From positions 1-64,000 of the forward strand of contig NZ_VCJS01000012.1 in NCBI RefSeq assembly GCF_005893125.1: a DNA stretch of 64,000 nt, in the 5' to 3' direction. The stretch comes from Nonomuraea basaltis. GTDB taxonomy: Bacteria > Actinomycetota > Actinomycetes > Streptosporangiales > Streptosporangiaceae. This document shows positions 35,797 through 44,358 of the stretch, one piece after another; within the stretch, counting starts at the first letter, position 1, and the number at the start of each line of letters is the position of its first letter. Position numbers and translations under genes: made by a program. A model generated the notes under the pieces. That model was not told the origin of the DNA, did not search any database, and saw only the letters and a list, made by a program, of their open reading frames with translations.

Positions 35797-37926
35797 TCAG
35801 TAGTCGCACACCCCCGTCGGGAAGATCTGCTCCAGCCTCGACCGCTCGTCCGCTGTCGGCCGCCACGAGCCGTACAGGCCCTTTGCGATGGCCCGCGCGA
35901 CCGGCTGGAGCCGGCACCTGTGGACGCCGCCCTCCAGCGGGCCGCCCGCGACGATGCGGGAGGTCGAGTAGAGCGGGAAGCGCTGCGTGCAGGCGCCGGG
36001 GGAGCGGCGGTCGAGGATGCCGTCCCAGACGTGGGGGCCTGCCGCGATCTGCGTGCCGTCGGTGGCGAAGCAGCGGTCCACGGCCTGGGGCGGCCGGTTG
36101 CCGGCCACGCCGCGCGCCGGATATTTCCGGATATTGGCCATCCAGGCGTCGATCACCCGCAGCGCCTCGGGCGTCTGGTCGGACCTCGGCCCGTCAGGGC
36201 GCGCGTCCGTGAACCAGATGACCTGGTTGCCCGCCCGGCCGTCGTGGTTCAGCATCCGCTGCCTGACGGCGAACGACTGGTGGGAGTTGTGCATGTCGAG
36301 CCGGTCCTCCAGATAGTGGCGCCAGTCGATGATCGGCAGGTCGATGTCGCCCCTGAACACCAGGCCGCTGCGCTGCACGTTCCTGATCGCGATCGGATCT
36401 CCCGCACGCCTGGGAGCCGGGTCGCCGAGGCGGGCGTTGCGGGCGCTCCACGGGTCGAAGTCCGCCGGGCAGGCCGGCTGCACGAACGGGCAGCCCTCCC
36501 GTACCATGTCGGCGGCCTCCTTCCACGAGCCCGCCTTCGCGTTGACGTCGAGGAATTCGGCCGGTGTGATCACGCCGTCGGCCAGCGCCTTCAGTCCATA
36601 CTGGACGCCGACGTTGTCCCAGGTCGATCGGGCGTACCCGCGCTCGTCCACGCCGTACACCTTGCGCAGGTCGTCCCAGTGCGTCCACTGCACGGTGTCC
36701 TTGACGCCCGGCGGGTCCATGCGCTCCCACTCGGGGTCGTTGTTCGAGGTCCACAGCGGGTTCATGGCCAGCGGGGTCAGGCCGCGCCAGCCCTCGACGC
36801 ACTCGTCGGAGCCGGGCCGGCCGGTGTACGGGTTCGCGACCGTGTCACTGGCGTTCATGCCGATCAGGGCCGTGCGGTCGTCCCACCTGGCCCAGCGGGG
36901 GTTGTGGTCCATGTAGCGTTCGAGTAACTCGCAGTCGCCGACGTGGATGGTCTGGGTGACCATGTCCGGATAGGAGTACTGCGGGATCGCGGCGTCGATC
37001 ACCCGGTCGCCCAGATTCTGGCCGTAGACGTACTGCTGGATCGCGCCGCCCGAACCGCCGACGCCCACGGTGTAGAGCGGGCGGCCGTACTGTTCGATGA
37101 AGCGCTCCTTGACCATGAGGGCCGTCTCGCCGCCCAGGATCAGGTTGTAGTGGGTCGAGGTGCGGGTGCCCGAGGAATGCAGGATCGCGTAGCCCTTGCC
37201 GAGGCCGTACGGGTCCAGCGCGCTCCCGCCGAGCGTGCCCTGGTCGTGCCCGATCGCCACGCCGCCGTCGAAGCGGTAGATCGCCCTGCCGTTCCAGCCG
37301 TTCTCGATCATGGCGATGGAGTAGAGGAAGCGGTTGATCACGCCGCGCTCCCTGCGTACCACGAAGTCGACCGTGCGGCCGTCGAGCAGCGTGGTCGTGG
37401 CCAGGTCCGCGGGCCGCTCGTCCGGCATGGGCTTGTACGTGCCGTCCGTCGATCTGTAGAGCCGGTCGGTGACCGTCGGCGCGAAGCAGTCCCTGCTCCA
37501 GCCGCCCGCGACCCGCATGCCCTGGCCGTCCTGGTTGTCCAGGGCGGGCGGGCCGAGGCCGCTGCGCTCGGTCTTGCACAGGAACGGGTACTGGTGCGCC
37601 CCCGAGAAGATCGGGCCCTCGATGGGGTGGTTGCGGACCTTCAGCGTCCGCCGGTGCGGCCCGGCCGCGGCGATGATCGTGTTGTCCCCGACGGCCAGAC
37701 CCGTCACCAGGCCCGTGAGCCCGTCCGGGGTCTCCCTGAAGGCCGAGGTGACGTCCTCGCCGTTGCGCGTGACGGTGAGCCGCGCACCCTTGTGGTGGCG
37801 GACCCTGACGAGGGCATCACCTCCGGACACCTGCTCGGGGCGGCTGGACAGCACATCCAGCGCCAGGGCGGCGCCGGGGGCGGGGGCGAGGGACGCGAGC
37901 ACGATGAGGACCACCAGAGCCTTCAT
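35797..37926 (-). CDS. Secreted DUF6351 family protein (alpha/beta-hydrolase-like)
   Basis: A 709-residue exported protein. A signal peptide (about 1-23, MKALVVLIVLASLAPAPGAA) precedes an immunoglobulin-like domain (LTVTRNGEDVTSAFRETPDG) and a large domain with GPIFSGAHQYPFLCKTERSG, YTVGVGGSGGAIQQYVYGQN (a nucleophile-elbow-like GGSGG) and IPQYSYPDMVTQT. This is the layout of the DUF6351 family, related to tannase/feruloyl-esterase-like hydrolases; a role in breaking down polymers is a guess. ATG at 37926 was chosen; a much longer frame upstream is a shadow of the AI-2E gene. Confidence 0.85.
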   Translation of the reverse strand: MKALVVLIVLASLAPAPGAALALDVLSSRPEQVSGGDALVRVRHHKGARLTVTRNGEDVTSAFRETPDGLTGLVTGLAVGDNTIIAAAGPHRRTLKVRNHPIEGPIFSGAHQYPFLCKTERSGLGPPALDNQDGQGMRVAGGWSRDCFAPTVTDRLYRSTDGTYKPMPDERPADLATTTLLDGRTVDFVVRRERGVINRFLYSIAMIENGWNGRAIYRFDGGVAIGHDQGTLGGSALDPYGLGKGYAILHSSGTRTSTHYNLILGGETALMVKERFIEQYGRPLYTVGVGGSGGAIQQYVYGQNLGDRVIDAAIPQYSYPDMVTQTIHVGDCELLERYMDHNPRWARWDDRTALIGMNASDTVANPYTGRPGSDECVEGWRGLTPLAMNPLWTSNNDPEWERMDPPGVKDTVQWTHWDDLRKVYGVDERGYARSTWDNVGVQYGLKALADGVITPAEFLDVNAKAGSWKEAADMVREGCPFVQPACPADFDPWSARNARLGDPAPRRAGDPIAIRNVQRSGLVFRGDIDLPIIDWRHYLEDRLDMHNSHQSFAVRQRMLNHDGRAGNQVIWFTDARPDGPRSDQTPEALRVIDAWMANIRKYPARGVAGNRPPQAVDRCFATDGTQIAAGPHVWDGILDRRSPGACTQRFPLYSTSRIVAGGPLEGGVHRCRLQPVARAIAKGLYGSWRPTADERSRLEQIFPTGVCDY

Positions 37927-38040
37927 GACGATGACGGTGACACGACGCCCACCCCTTGCACAGGCCCGATCTCCGCGTTGTGCGGGCGCGCGAGCGTTTA
38001 TCGGCGCGCATCCTCGGCCAGGACATGCCAGTCTTGAACC

Positions 38041-39258
38041 GTGCTGCCCGACCGCCCAACCAAGCTCGTCCCGCCCGTGCTGGCCAAGATGGCCGCGTGG
38101 TGCGTGTGCCTGATCCTCGTCGGCGTGGTCGTCTACTTCTTCGCCCTGGTCATCGCCCGGCTCTCGTTCGTGGCGCTGCCGGTGGCGATCGCGCTGCTGC
38201 TGACCGCGCTGCTGTTCCCGCTGACCAACAGACTGCGCCGGGCGGGCATGCGGCCGATCTACGCCACCTGGATCACCATGCTGGTGGCCCTGACCGTGCT
38301 CTTCGGCACCGGCTGGCTGGTCGGGGCGCGGGCCGGCGAGGAGTTCCCCAACCTGGTCAACCAGGTGCAGGCGACCGCTCGCCAAGTGCAGAACTGGCTG
38401 ATCACCGGGCCGCTGCACCTCCAGCAGGCACAGATCACCGGCTACGTCGACGAGATCGCCGACCTGCTCAACGCGCAACGCACGGCCATCACCAGCACCG
38501 TCCTGAGCGCCGGCGCCGTGGCCGTCGAGGTGCTCGCGTCCATCGTGCTGCTGCTGTTCGTGACGTTCTTCCTGCTCAAGGACGGCGACCGGATCTGGGC
38601 GTGGTTCCTGAAGGCGTTCGGCGGGTTCGCGCCGCGCGTGGACCGCGCGGGACGGGCCGCCTGGACCACGCTCTCCCACTACGTGCAGGGGACCGTGGCC
38701 GTGGCCGCGGTGCACGGACTGATCATGGGAATCGTGCTCGCGGGGATGGGCGTGCCGCTGTGGGCGCCGCTGGCGGTGCTGATCTTCTTGGCCAGCTTCA
38801 TCCCCATCGTCGGCATCTTCTTCGCCGGCACGGTCGCCACGCTCGTCACGCTCGGCGCCAAGGGGATCGTGCTCGCGCTGGTCTTCCTGGGGATCCTCAT
38901 CGTGGAGCAGCAGCTGGAGAACCACGTGCTGCAGCCGCTGATCGTGGGGCGGGTGCTCAACTTCCATCCGCTGGCGATCATCCTGGTGCTGTCCATCGGG
39001 GGCATCCTGGCGGGCATCGCGGGGGCCGCCGTGGCGGTGCCGGTGGCGGCGGTGATCTACCGGGCGCTGCCGGAGCTCAGGCACAAGCCGCCCGCCCTGC
39101 CGCCGCCGCACCATGAGGGGAGGCCGGATGAGGGGGAGCCGCCGCGGCCGCCCAAGCCCGGTAAGGACGTGCCTCCCCCGAAGGGCGGGCCTTCTACGAC
39201 CAGGACTGAGGGCGGCCGGGCGCGGACTGAGGGCGGCGGGGGCGCGGACACGGAGTAA
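38041..39258 (+). CDS. AI-2E-family membrane permease
   Basis: A 405-residue protein with about eight transmembrane segments, a pattern of the AI-2E transporter (PerM/TqsA) family: VALPVAIALLLTALLFPL, IVLLLFVTFFLLKDGDRIW, SFIPIVGIFFAG and NHVLQPLIVGRVLNFHPLAI. The C-terminal 55 residues are proline- and glycine-rich. Despite the family name, the substrate is not known; in many members it is a sodium/proton exchange or sugar-type export. GTG start. Confidence 0.9.
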   Translation: MLPDRPTKLVPPVLAKMAAWCVCLILVGVVVYFFALVIARLSFVALPVAIALLLTALLFPLTNRLRRAGMRPIYATWITMLVALTVLFGTGWLVGARAGEEFPNLVNQVQATARQVQNWLITGPLHLQQAQITGYVDEIADLLNAQRTAITSTVLSAGAVAVEVLASIVLLLFVTFFLLKDGDRIWAWFLKAFGGFAPRVDRAGRAAWTTLSHYVQGTVAVAAVHGLIMGIVLAGMGVPLWAPLAVLIFLASFIPIVGIFFAGTVATLVTLGAKGIVLALVFLGILIVEQQLENHVLQPLIVGRVLNFHPLAIILVLSIGGILAGIAGAAVAVPVAAVIYRALPELRHKPPALPPPHHEGRPDEGEPPRPPKPGKDVPPPKGGPSTTRTEGGRARTEGGGGADTE

Positions 39259-39269
39259 CCTCGTCACAC

Positions 39270-39824
39270 GTGACCCGTTCCTCCCTCACCACCCCGCCGC
39301 CGGACGCCGTCCTGCCCGCGGCACACCCCGGTGCGCCGTCGCCGGGCGCCGCCCTGGGCTCCCACTACAGCCGCTGCTTCGGTTGCGGCACGGACCACCC
39401 GACCGGCCTGCACCTCACGGCCAGGACGCCTGACGGCGCCACCGTCGAGGCCGAGTTCACGGTGGGGGAGGCGCACCAGGGCGCGCCCATGCTGGCGCAC
39501 GGCGGCGTGCTGGCCGCCGCCATGGACGAGGTCATCGGGATGTCCGTCTACCTCTTCCACAAGCCATATGTGACGGGACGGCTGGAGACCGACTACCTTC
39601 TCCCCGTTCCCGTGGGCACGACACTCCACCTGCGCGCCTGGTGCAACGGCATCGTGGGCAGGAAGGCGTACCTTGAGGCTGAGGGGCGCATCGGCGCCCC
39701 CGGCGGACCGGTCGCCGTCCGCGCGGCGGCGCTGTTCATCGAGGTGAGCATGGAGCACTTCGCCGAGCACGGCGACCTGGCCGCCATCGCCGCCGAACAC
39801 CAGGACTACGAGGTGAACCCTTGA
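39270..39824 (+). CDS. PaaI-family hotdog thioesterase
   Basis: A 184-residue protein with a 35-residue leader, then [17 protein letters not shown] (a paired cysteine segment typical of these), [17 protein letters not shown] (hotdog helix signature with the catalytic Asp) and [17 protein letters not shown]. It is an acyl-CoA thioesterase, substrate unknown. Its stop overlaps the TTG start of dut. Confidence 0.85.
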   Translation: MTRSSLTTPPPDAVLPAAHPGAPSPGAALGSHYSRCFGCGTDHPTGLHLTARTPDGATVEAEFTVGEAHQGAPMLAHGGVLAAAMDEVIGMSVYLFHKPYVTGRLETDYLLPVPVGTTLHLRAWCNGIVGRKAYLEAEGRIGAPGGPVAVRAAALFIEVSMEHFAEHGDLAAIAAEHQDYEVNP

Positions 39825-40261
39825 GCAACGTGGAGATCCTCATCCACCGGCTCGACGCCGAGCTGCCGATGCCGTCCTACGCCCATCCGGGCGACGCGGG
39901 CGCCGACCTCTACGCGGCCGAGGACGTCGAGCTGCTGCCCGGCGAGCGGGCCATCGTCGGAACGGGCGTCGCGATCGCCCTTCCCGACGGCTACGCGGCG
40001 TTCGTCCATCCGCGTTCGGGGCTGGCGGCCAGGCACGGGGTCACGATGGTCAACGCGCCCGGCACGGTCGACGCCGGCTACCGGGGCGAGATCAAGGTGA
40101 CGCTGATCAACACGGACGCCAAGGAGCCGTTCCGGCTCCAGCGCGGCGACCGCGTGGCGCAGCTCGTGATCCAGCGCGTCGAGCGCGCGGCCTTCTACGA
40201 GGTCGAGCGGCTGCCGGGTTCCGTACGCGGCGCCAACGGCTTCGGATCGACAGGACGTTGA
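39821..40261 (+). CDS. dut: dUTP diphosphatase
   Basis: A 146-residue trimeric dUTPase that splits dUTP into dUMP and pyrophosphate. All five motifs are present: [32 protein letters not shown] (with catalytic Asp), RGDRVAQLV and GSTGR. It uses a TTG start overlapping the upstream stop (TTGA). It heads a conserved actinobacterial gene order with DUF3710. Confidence 0.96.
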   Translation: MSNVEILIHRLDAELPMPSYAHPGDAGADLYAAEDVELLPGERAIVGTGVAIALPDGYAAFVHPRSGLAARHGVTMVNAPGTVDAGYRGEIKVTLINTDAKEPFRLQRGDRVAQLVIQRVERAAFYEVERLPGSVRGANGFGSTGR

Positions 40262-40281
40262 CCGGGTGCACGAGATTTGGG

Positions 40282-40328
40282 CGGACCGCGCCGCGGTCCG
40301 TGGAAGGCAGCGGGCCGTTCAGCGGCCC
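40282..40328. terminator. Two adjacent hairpins between dut and DUF3710 gene
   Basis: CGGACCGC-GCC-GCGGTCCG (40282-40300) and GGGCCG-TTCAG-CGGCCC (40312-40328) form strong stems in the 90-bp gap. They may end dut transcripts or shape the leader of the following gene. Confidence 0.55.
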
Positions 40329-40351
40329 GGCGAGCAGGGAGAGTGAGCACA

Positions 40352-40990
40352 GTGTTCCGACGTCGTCGTCGTGAGCAGCCGGAGCAGGCGGCCGAGCGGG
40401 ATTCCGCCGCCCCCACGCGGGAGTCCGGCCCGTGGGACGCCGACGAGCCCCATCCGGACACCGACCGGATCGACCTCGGCGGCCTGAGGCTGCCCCACAA
40501 CCCCGACTTCGACATAAGGCTGGCCTCGGTCGGGGACCAGCATGTCGGCGTCGTCGTCATCTACGAGGAGAGCACGCTGCAGCTGCAGGCCCTGGCCGCG
40601 CCGCGGAGTTCGGGCCTGTGGGACGAGGTCAAGACCAAGATCATGACCCAGGCGAAGGACCTGGAGGAGCAGGAGGGCCCGTTCGGCAGCGAGCTGAGCG
40701 GCGAGATCAAGGCCGACGGCAGCCCCAGGCCGGCCCGCTATCTCGGCATCGACGGCCCGCGCTGGTTCCTGCTCGCGGTGATCTCCGGGAAGGGCGCCCA
40801 CGACGAGGCGGTCTCCGGGGCGTTCGTCGACTTCATCAAGGACGTCGTCGTCGTCCGCGGCGACGAGCCGATGGCCCGCGAGGAGCCGATCCCGCTGCGC
40901 CGGCCCAACGAGCAGGCGGGCGAGACGGGAGAGGACGGGCCCGGTCTCAACCCGTTCAAACGAGGACCTGAAATCAGCGAGATTCGCTGA
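40352..40990 (+). CDS. DUF3710 family protein
   Basis: From GTG 40352 (GGGAG upstream) the product has 212 residues. A basic start MFRRRRREQ and acidic linker lead to the DUF3710 core: DIRLASVGDQHVGVVVIYEE, WDEVKTKIMTQA, and RYLGIDGPRWFLLAVISGKG. The family is restricted to Actinobacteria, adjacent to dut and an OB-fold gene, and its function is unknown. An upstream GTG at 40343 is possible but lies too close to the ribosome site. Confidence 0.9.
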   Translation: MFRRRRREQPEQAAERDSAAPTRESGPWDADEPHPDTDRIDLGGLRLPHNPDFDIRLASVGDQHVGVVVIYEESTLQLQALAAPRSSGLWDEVKTKIMTQAKDLEEQEGPFGSELSGEIKADGSPRPARYLGIDGPRWFLLAVISGKGAHDEAVSGAFVDFIKDVVVVRGDEPMAREEPIPLRRPNEQAGETGEDGPGLNPFKRGPEISEIR

Positions 40991-41018
40991 GAGCTGACAT
41001 CGCATAGGCTGATTCATC

Positions 41019-41405
41019 ATGAGTACGGCAGAGCCTCCGAAACGCGGAGGATTGCGCGGGTTCTTCAGTCGGCTGGCATCCCCCCAGTCCGAGATCGAGG
41101 CCCAGGAGCTGCGAGAGGACGCCGATGAGGTCGGCGCGACACCGATCGCCTCGTGCGGTGGGCGCCGGCGCTTCTGCGTAGCAGGTACGCTACGTACGGT
41201 GACGTTGCGTCCGAGAGGCGGCGCCCCCGCTCTCGAGGCCGAGCTCTACGACGGGTCGGACGTGATCGACCTGGTCTGGCTCGGCCGCCGCAAGATCGCG
41301 GGAATCGAGCCCGGCCGCACGGTCAAGGCCGAGGGGCTCGTCAGCATGCAGGACGGGCGCAAAGTGATGTTCAATCCGCGTTACGAGCTGCGGCCAGGGA
41401 GCTGA
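41019..41405 (+). CDS. OB-fold nucleic-acid-binding protein
   Basis: A 128-residue protein. After a charged N-terminus, ASCGGRRRFCVAGTLRTVTL, ALEAELYDGSDVIDLVWLGR, and EPGRTVKAEGLVSMQDGRKV form the OB-fold (tRNA-anticodon-binding-like) pattern. The gene is found after DUF3710 in many actinobacteria. Function is not known; binding of single-stranded nucleic acid is inferred from the fold. Confidence 0.85.
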   Translation: MSTAEPPKRGGLRGFFSRLASPQSEIEAQELREDADEVGATPIASCGGRRRFCVAGTLRTVTLRPRGGAPALEAELYDGSDVIDLVWLGRRKIAGIEPGRTVKAEGLVSMQDGRKVMFNPRYELRPGS

Positions 41406-41409
41406 TCAG

Positions 41410-42081
41410 GTGAGTGCTGAGGCGGAAGAGGTTGCCCACGACACCGTTGAGGCGGCGGTGCGAGCCCAGCTCGCCAAGGCCTTCGGCGGGGTGCGGGGCA
41501 TCATCGAGGCGGCGATCCCGACGATCGCGTTCACGCTGAGCTGGATCACCACCGAGGATCTGAAGCTGTCGCTCATCGTCAGCATCTCGCTGGCGGTTCT
41601 GCTGCTGCTGGCCAGGATCGTGCAGCGGTCCACACCGCAGTTCGTGATCAACAGCTTGATCGGCATCGCGATCGGCGCGTTCTTCGCCAGCCGCACGGGT
41701 GACGCGAAGGACTACTTCCTGCCCGGCATCCTGTGGAACGGCGCCTACATGGTGGGCATGCTGTTGTCGATCGTCACGCGGTGGCCGGTCGTCGGCTTCC
41801 TGATCGGCTCGGTCACGGGCGATCCGACCGCCTGGCACAAGGATCCCGGCATCGTGAGGCTCTGCACGCGCCTGACCTGGCTGCTCATGCTGCCGTGCGC
41901 GGTCAGGGTGGCCGTGCAGGGTCCCGTCTACCTGCTCGGGGGCGGGGACCAGGCCGTCGCCGCGCTCGGGCTCGCCAAGATCGTGATGGGCTGGCCGCTC
42001 CAGGTGGCCGCGCTCGGCGCGATGCTCTGGGTGCTCGGCCGCGGCCGCACTCCCATCAAGCCCCCGGTCGCCCCGGCCTGA
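41410..42081 (+). CDS. DUF3159 family membrane protein
   Basis: A 223-residue protein with about six transmembrane segments, starting at GTG four bases after the OB-fold stop. DUF3159 landmarks: GGVRGIIEAAIPTIAFTLSW, VINSLIGIAIGAFFA, DYFLPGILWNGAYM and WHKDPGIVRLCTRLTWLLML. The family resembles intracellular septation/YciC-like small membrane proteins. Function unknown; it is likely co-transcribed with the OB-fold gene. Confidence 0.9.
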   Translation: MSAEAEEVAHDTVEAAVRAQLAKAFGGVRGIIEAAIPTIAFTLSWITTEDLKLSLIVSISLAVLLLLARIVQRSTPQFVINSLIGIAIGAFFASRTGDAKDYFLPGILWNGAYMVGMLLSIVTRWPVVGFLIGSVTGDPTAWHKDPGIVRLCTRLTWLLMLPCAVRVAVQGPVYLLGGGDQAVAALGLAKIVMGWPLQVAALGAMLWVLGRGRTPIKPPVAPA

Positions 42082-42310
42082 GCCGAGCCTCTCCGGGCGC
42101 TCGTGGGTGTGGCGGTTCTGTCCCGTGGCGGCGCGTCGAGCGTGGACTTTCCGGACCCGCCTTCAGCGTGACCTGCGGCGGGTTCGTCGACCTTTGGTGG
42201 CGAACTCGCACGGCCGGAGAACCGGCTCCCCGCCAGAGCGCCACCGACGTCAGGTCTGTGCACGCGTCCGGCCTGTGATCCGGTGCTGGGGGAATGAAAG
42301 GAGGGGAGGG

Positions 42311-42469
42311 GTGGTTGTGCATATCAGCCGGGAAGTTTCCGTGTATGTGGTTTGCCCCGCACGTTCCCCGAGGGATGTGTGGCTGTTTCTTGCTGAGAGA
42401 TGGTGCGGTAACGCAGCTGTGACAACCCCGGCCGGTCTTCCGCGAACCTGCGGTTCACCCCATCTCTGA
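42311..42469 (+). CDS. Possible leader peptide ORF before the cold-shock gene (52 aa)
   Basis: A GTG at 42311 is preceded by an unusually strong purine tract, AAGGAGGGGAGGG, and opens a 52-codon frame (VVVHISREVSVYVV...GSPHL) ending at 42469, 15 bp before the cold-shock start. The frame extends further upstream without that ribosome site, and codon use is ambiguous. It may be an upstream translated ORF controlling csp. The 230 bp to its left (42082-42310) contain no gene I can identify; the csp promoter should lie there. Confidence 0.35.
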   Translation: MVVHISREVSVYVVCPARSPRDVWLFLAERWCGNAAVTTPAGLPRTCGSPHL

Positions 42470-42484
42470 CAAGGAGAGATCAAA

Positions 42485-42688
42485 ATGGCACAGGGAACTG
42501 TGAAGTGGTTCAACGCCGACAAGGGTTTCGGCTTCATCTCCGTCGATGACGGTGGCTCGGACGTATTCGTTCACTTCTCCGAGATCCAGTCTGGCGGCTT
42601 CCGCAGCCTCGAAGAGAACCAGCGCGTCGAGTTCGACATCGCCCAGGGCCCCAAGGGTCCGCAGGCCGTCGCCGTCAAGGTGCTGTAG
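42485..42688 (+). CDS. CspA-family cold-shock protein
   Basis: A 67-residue protein ([20 protein letters not shown]) with RNP1 KGFGFI and RNP2 DVFVHFS motifs: a single-stranded nucleic-acid chaperone. A perfect AAGGAGA ribosome site stands 7 bases before ATG. The region from 42082 to 42484 acts as its promoter and long leader, typical of csp mRNAs. Confidence 0.97.
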   Translation: MAQGTVKWFNADKGFGFISVDDGGSDVFVHFSEIQSGGFRSLEENQRVEFDIAQGPKGPQAVAVKVL

Positions 42689-42737
42689 ACACCTTCGGCT
42701 GAGCGCACGCGCGAGTCGTCGTGCGTATGGCTTTCCG

Positions 42738-42767
42738 CAGTCCCCTGCCTGTAACGGGCGGGGGCTG
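42738..42767 (+). terminator. Cold-shock gene terminator
   Basis: CAGTCCCCTGCC and GGCGGGGGCTG form a stem with one bulge, followed by TTGTCGTTT. It follows the cold-shock gene by about 50 bp. Confidence 0.7.
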
Positions 42768-42849
42768 TTGTCGTTTGCCCTCGGCGTGCGTCACCCCTCC
42801 AGTCCACAGAACGGCGCTCCAGGGGCCAGGAGGCCCCGGACGAAGGGGT

Positions 42850-42867
42850 GTGGGGGCTTGGCCCCAC
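42850..42867. terminator. Small hairpin between csp and trkA genes
   Basis: GTGGGG, a 6-nt loop, CCCCAC; a second hairpin GGGGCC-AGGA-GGCCCC lies just before. They lie after the end of the TrkA genes on the minus strand and could terminate them. Confidence 0.45.
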
Positions 42868-42953
42868 ATGACACAGCCCGAGCTCTTGCCGCCCGCAGCG
42901 CGCCCATCTGCGAGGACCTCGCCTTTGGCCCGGGGAGCCGGGTGGCGTACCGC

Positions 42954-43613
42954 TCAGTGCAGGGAGAGCAGGTGAGCCAGTTCTTGCTCGACCGCCTGGT
43001 TCGCCACGAACAGCAGCTCGTCCCCGGCCTCCAGCGGATCGTCCGCCGTCGGCACCAGGACCCGGCCCTCCCGCAGGATCGCCACCAGTGCCGCGTCCAC
43101 CGGCCACGGCACCGAGCCCGCCCGTTGCCCCACCACCGGCGCGTCCTCGGCCAGCGTCAGCTCCACCAGGTTCGCCTGGCCCTGGCGGAAGGTCATCAGG
43201 CGGACGAGGTCGCCGACGCTCACCGCCTCCTCAACCAGGGCGCTCAGCAGGCGCGGGGTCGAGACGGCCACATCCACGCCCCATGACTCGTTGAACAGCC
43301 ACTCGTTGTTGGGGTGGTTGATGCGGGCCACCACGCGCGGCACGCCGTATTCGGTCTTGGCCAGCAGCGACACCACCAGGTTGACCTTGTCGTCGCCCGA
43401 GGAGGCGATCATGACGTGGCAGTTGTTGAGGCCGGCCTCGTCGAGGGAGGCGATCTCGCAGGCGTCGGCCAGCAGCCACTCGGCGCGCGGCACGCTGTCG
43501 ATCTTGATGGCGGCGGGGTCGATGTCGATGAGCAGGACCTCGTGGCCGTTCTCCAGGAGCTCGGCCGCGATGGAACGGCCGACGGCCCCCGCTCCGGCGA
43601 TGGCGACGCGCAT
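42954..43613 (-). CDS. TrkA-family potassium-channel/transport regulator (RCK)
   Basis: A 219-residue protein: an N-terminal Rossmann domain (MRVAIAGAGAVGRSIAAELL, then VLLIDIDPAAI) that binds NAD(H) or ATP, and a C-terminal RCK_C domain (SVGDLVRLMTFRQGQANLVE). It gates a K+ transporter. Its ATG overlaps the upstream TrkA stop by one base (TGATG). Together with the next gene and the APC permease it forms a potassium-uptake module. Confidence 0.92.
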   Translation of the reverse strand: MRVAIAGAGAVGRSIAAELLENGHEVLLIDIDPAAIKIDSVPRAEWLLADACEIASLDEAGLNNCHVMIASSGDDKVNLVVSLLAKTEYGVPRVVARINHPNNEWLFNESWGVDVAVSTPRLLSALVEEAVSVGDLVRLMTFRQGQANLVELTLAEDAPVVGQRAGSVPWPVDAALVAILREGRVLVPTADDPLEAGDELLFVANQAVEQELAHLLSLH

Positions 43614-44278
43614 CAATGGTCCTGTTCCGGTGCCACGGCGAGCACCTTGTTGATCCGGTCCATGTCGTTCTCGGCGGCGATGACGTGCAGCACGTCGCCT
43701 TCCTGCACCACGGTGTCCGCCGTGATGGTCACCGCCTCGCCCATGCGGTTGATGAAGGCGGCGCGCGTCCTGGCGCGGGACTCGAGGTCGACGACGCGGG
43801 TGCCGATCCAGGACGGGTTGGCCGTGACCTCGGCCAGGACGACGGTGCCCGTGGGGTCGCGCCAGAGCGGCTCGGCCCCCTCGGGGAGGATGCGGCGCAG
43901 GATCTGGTCGGCGGTCCAGCGTACGGTCGCCACCGTCGGGATGCCCAGCCGCTGGTAGACCTCGGCCCGGCGGGGGTCGTAGATACGGGCCACCACGTTG
44001 TCGACGCCGAACGTCTCGCGTGCCACACGGGCAGAGATGATGTTGGAGTTGTCGCCGCTGGAGACCGCGACGAACGCCGTGGCGGACTCGACCCCGGCCT
44101 CGGTGAGCACACCGCGATCGAAGCCCACGCCCGTCACCCGCCGCCCCCGGAACCCGGCGCGCAGCCGCCGGAACGCCTGCGGATCGCGGTCGATGATGGC
44201 GACGGAATGACCGCTGTCTTCGAGGATGTGCGCGAGGGTCGAACCCACCCGGCCACATCCCATGATCACAATATGCAT
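43613..44278 (-). CDS. TrkA-family potassium-channel/transport regulator (second paralogue)
   Basis: A 221-residue paralogue starting MHIVIMGCGRVGSTLAHILE at 44278 with GGGGGAT upstream. The Rossmann domain (GCGRVG, then VAIIDRDPQAF) and RCK_C domain (VVLAEVTANPSWIGTRVVDL) are complete. The pair is coupled to the other gene by one-base overlap. A longer frame from 44371 is not supported by a ribosome site. Confidence 0.92.
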   Translation of the reverse strand: MHIVIMGCGRVGSTLAHILEDSGHSVAIIDRDPQAFRRLRAGFRGRRVTGVGFDRGVLTEAGVESATAFVAVSSGDNSNIISARVARETFGVDNVVARIYDPRRAEVYQRLGIPTVATVRWTADQILRRILPEGAEPLWRDPTGTVVLAEVTANPSWIGTRVVDLESRARTRAAFINRMGEAVTITADTVVQEGDVLHVIAAENDMDRINKVLAVAPEQDH

Positions 44279-44358
44279 ATCCCCCGCACCTTCGCGGTCG
44301 GCCGGTTGCTCGACACCAGTATGGCGTGCGGGGGGAGCGCTTCGTTTAAGGGCTGCGC

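Noticed and set aside
37927-39267. Upstream extension of the DUF6351 frame, which would make a protein of 1156 residues
   Set aside because: The extension is antisense to the AI-2E permease gene and lacks family features; the ATG at 37926 begins a normal signal peptide.
44279-44358. c-di-AMP riboswitch before the potassium-type permease
   Set aside because: The leader is only about 80 bases, too short for that RNA, and no matching fold was seen.
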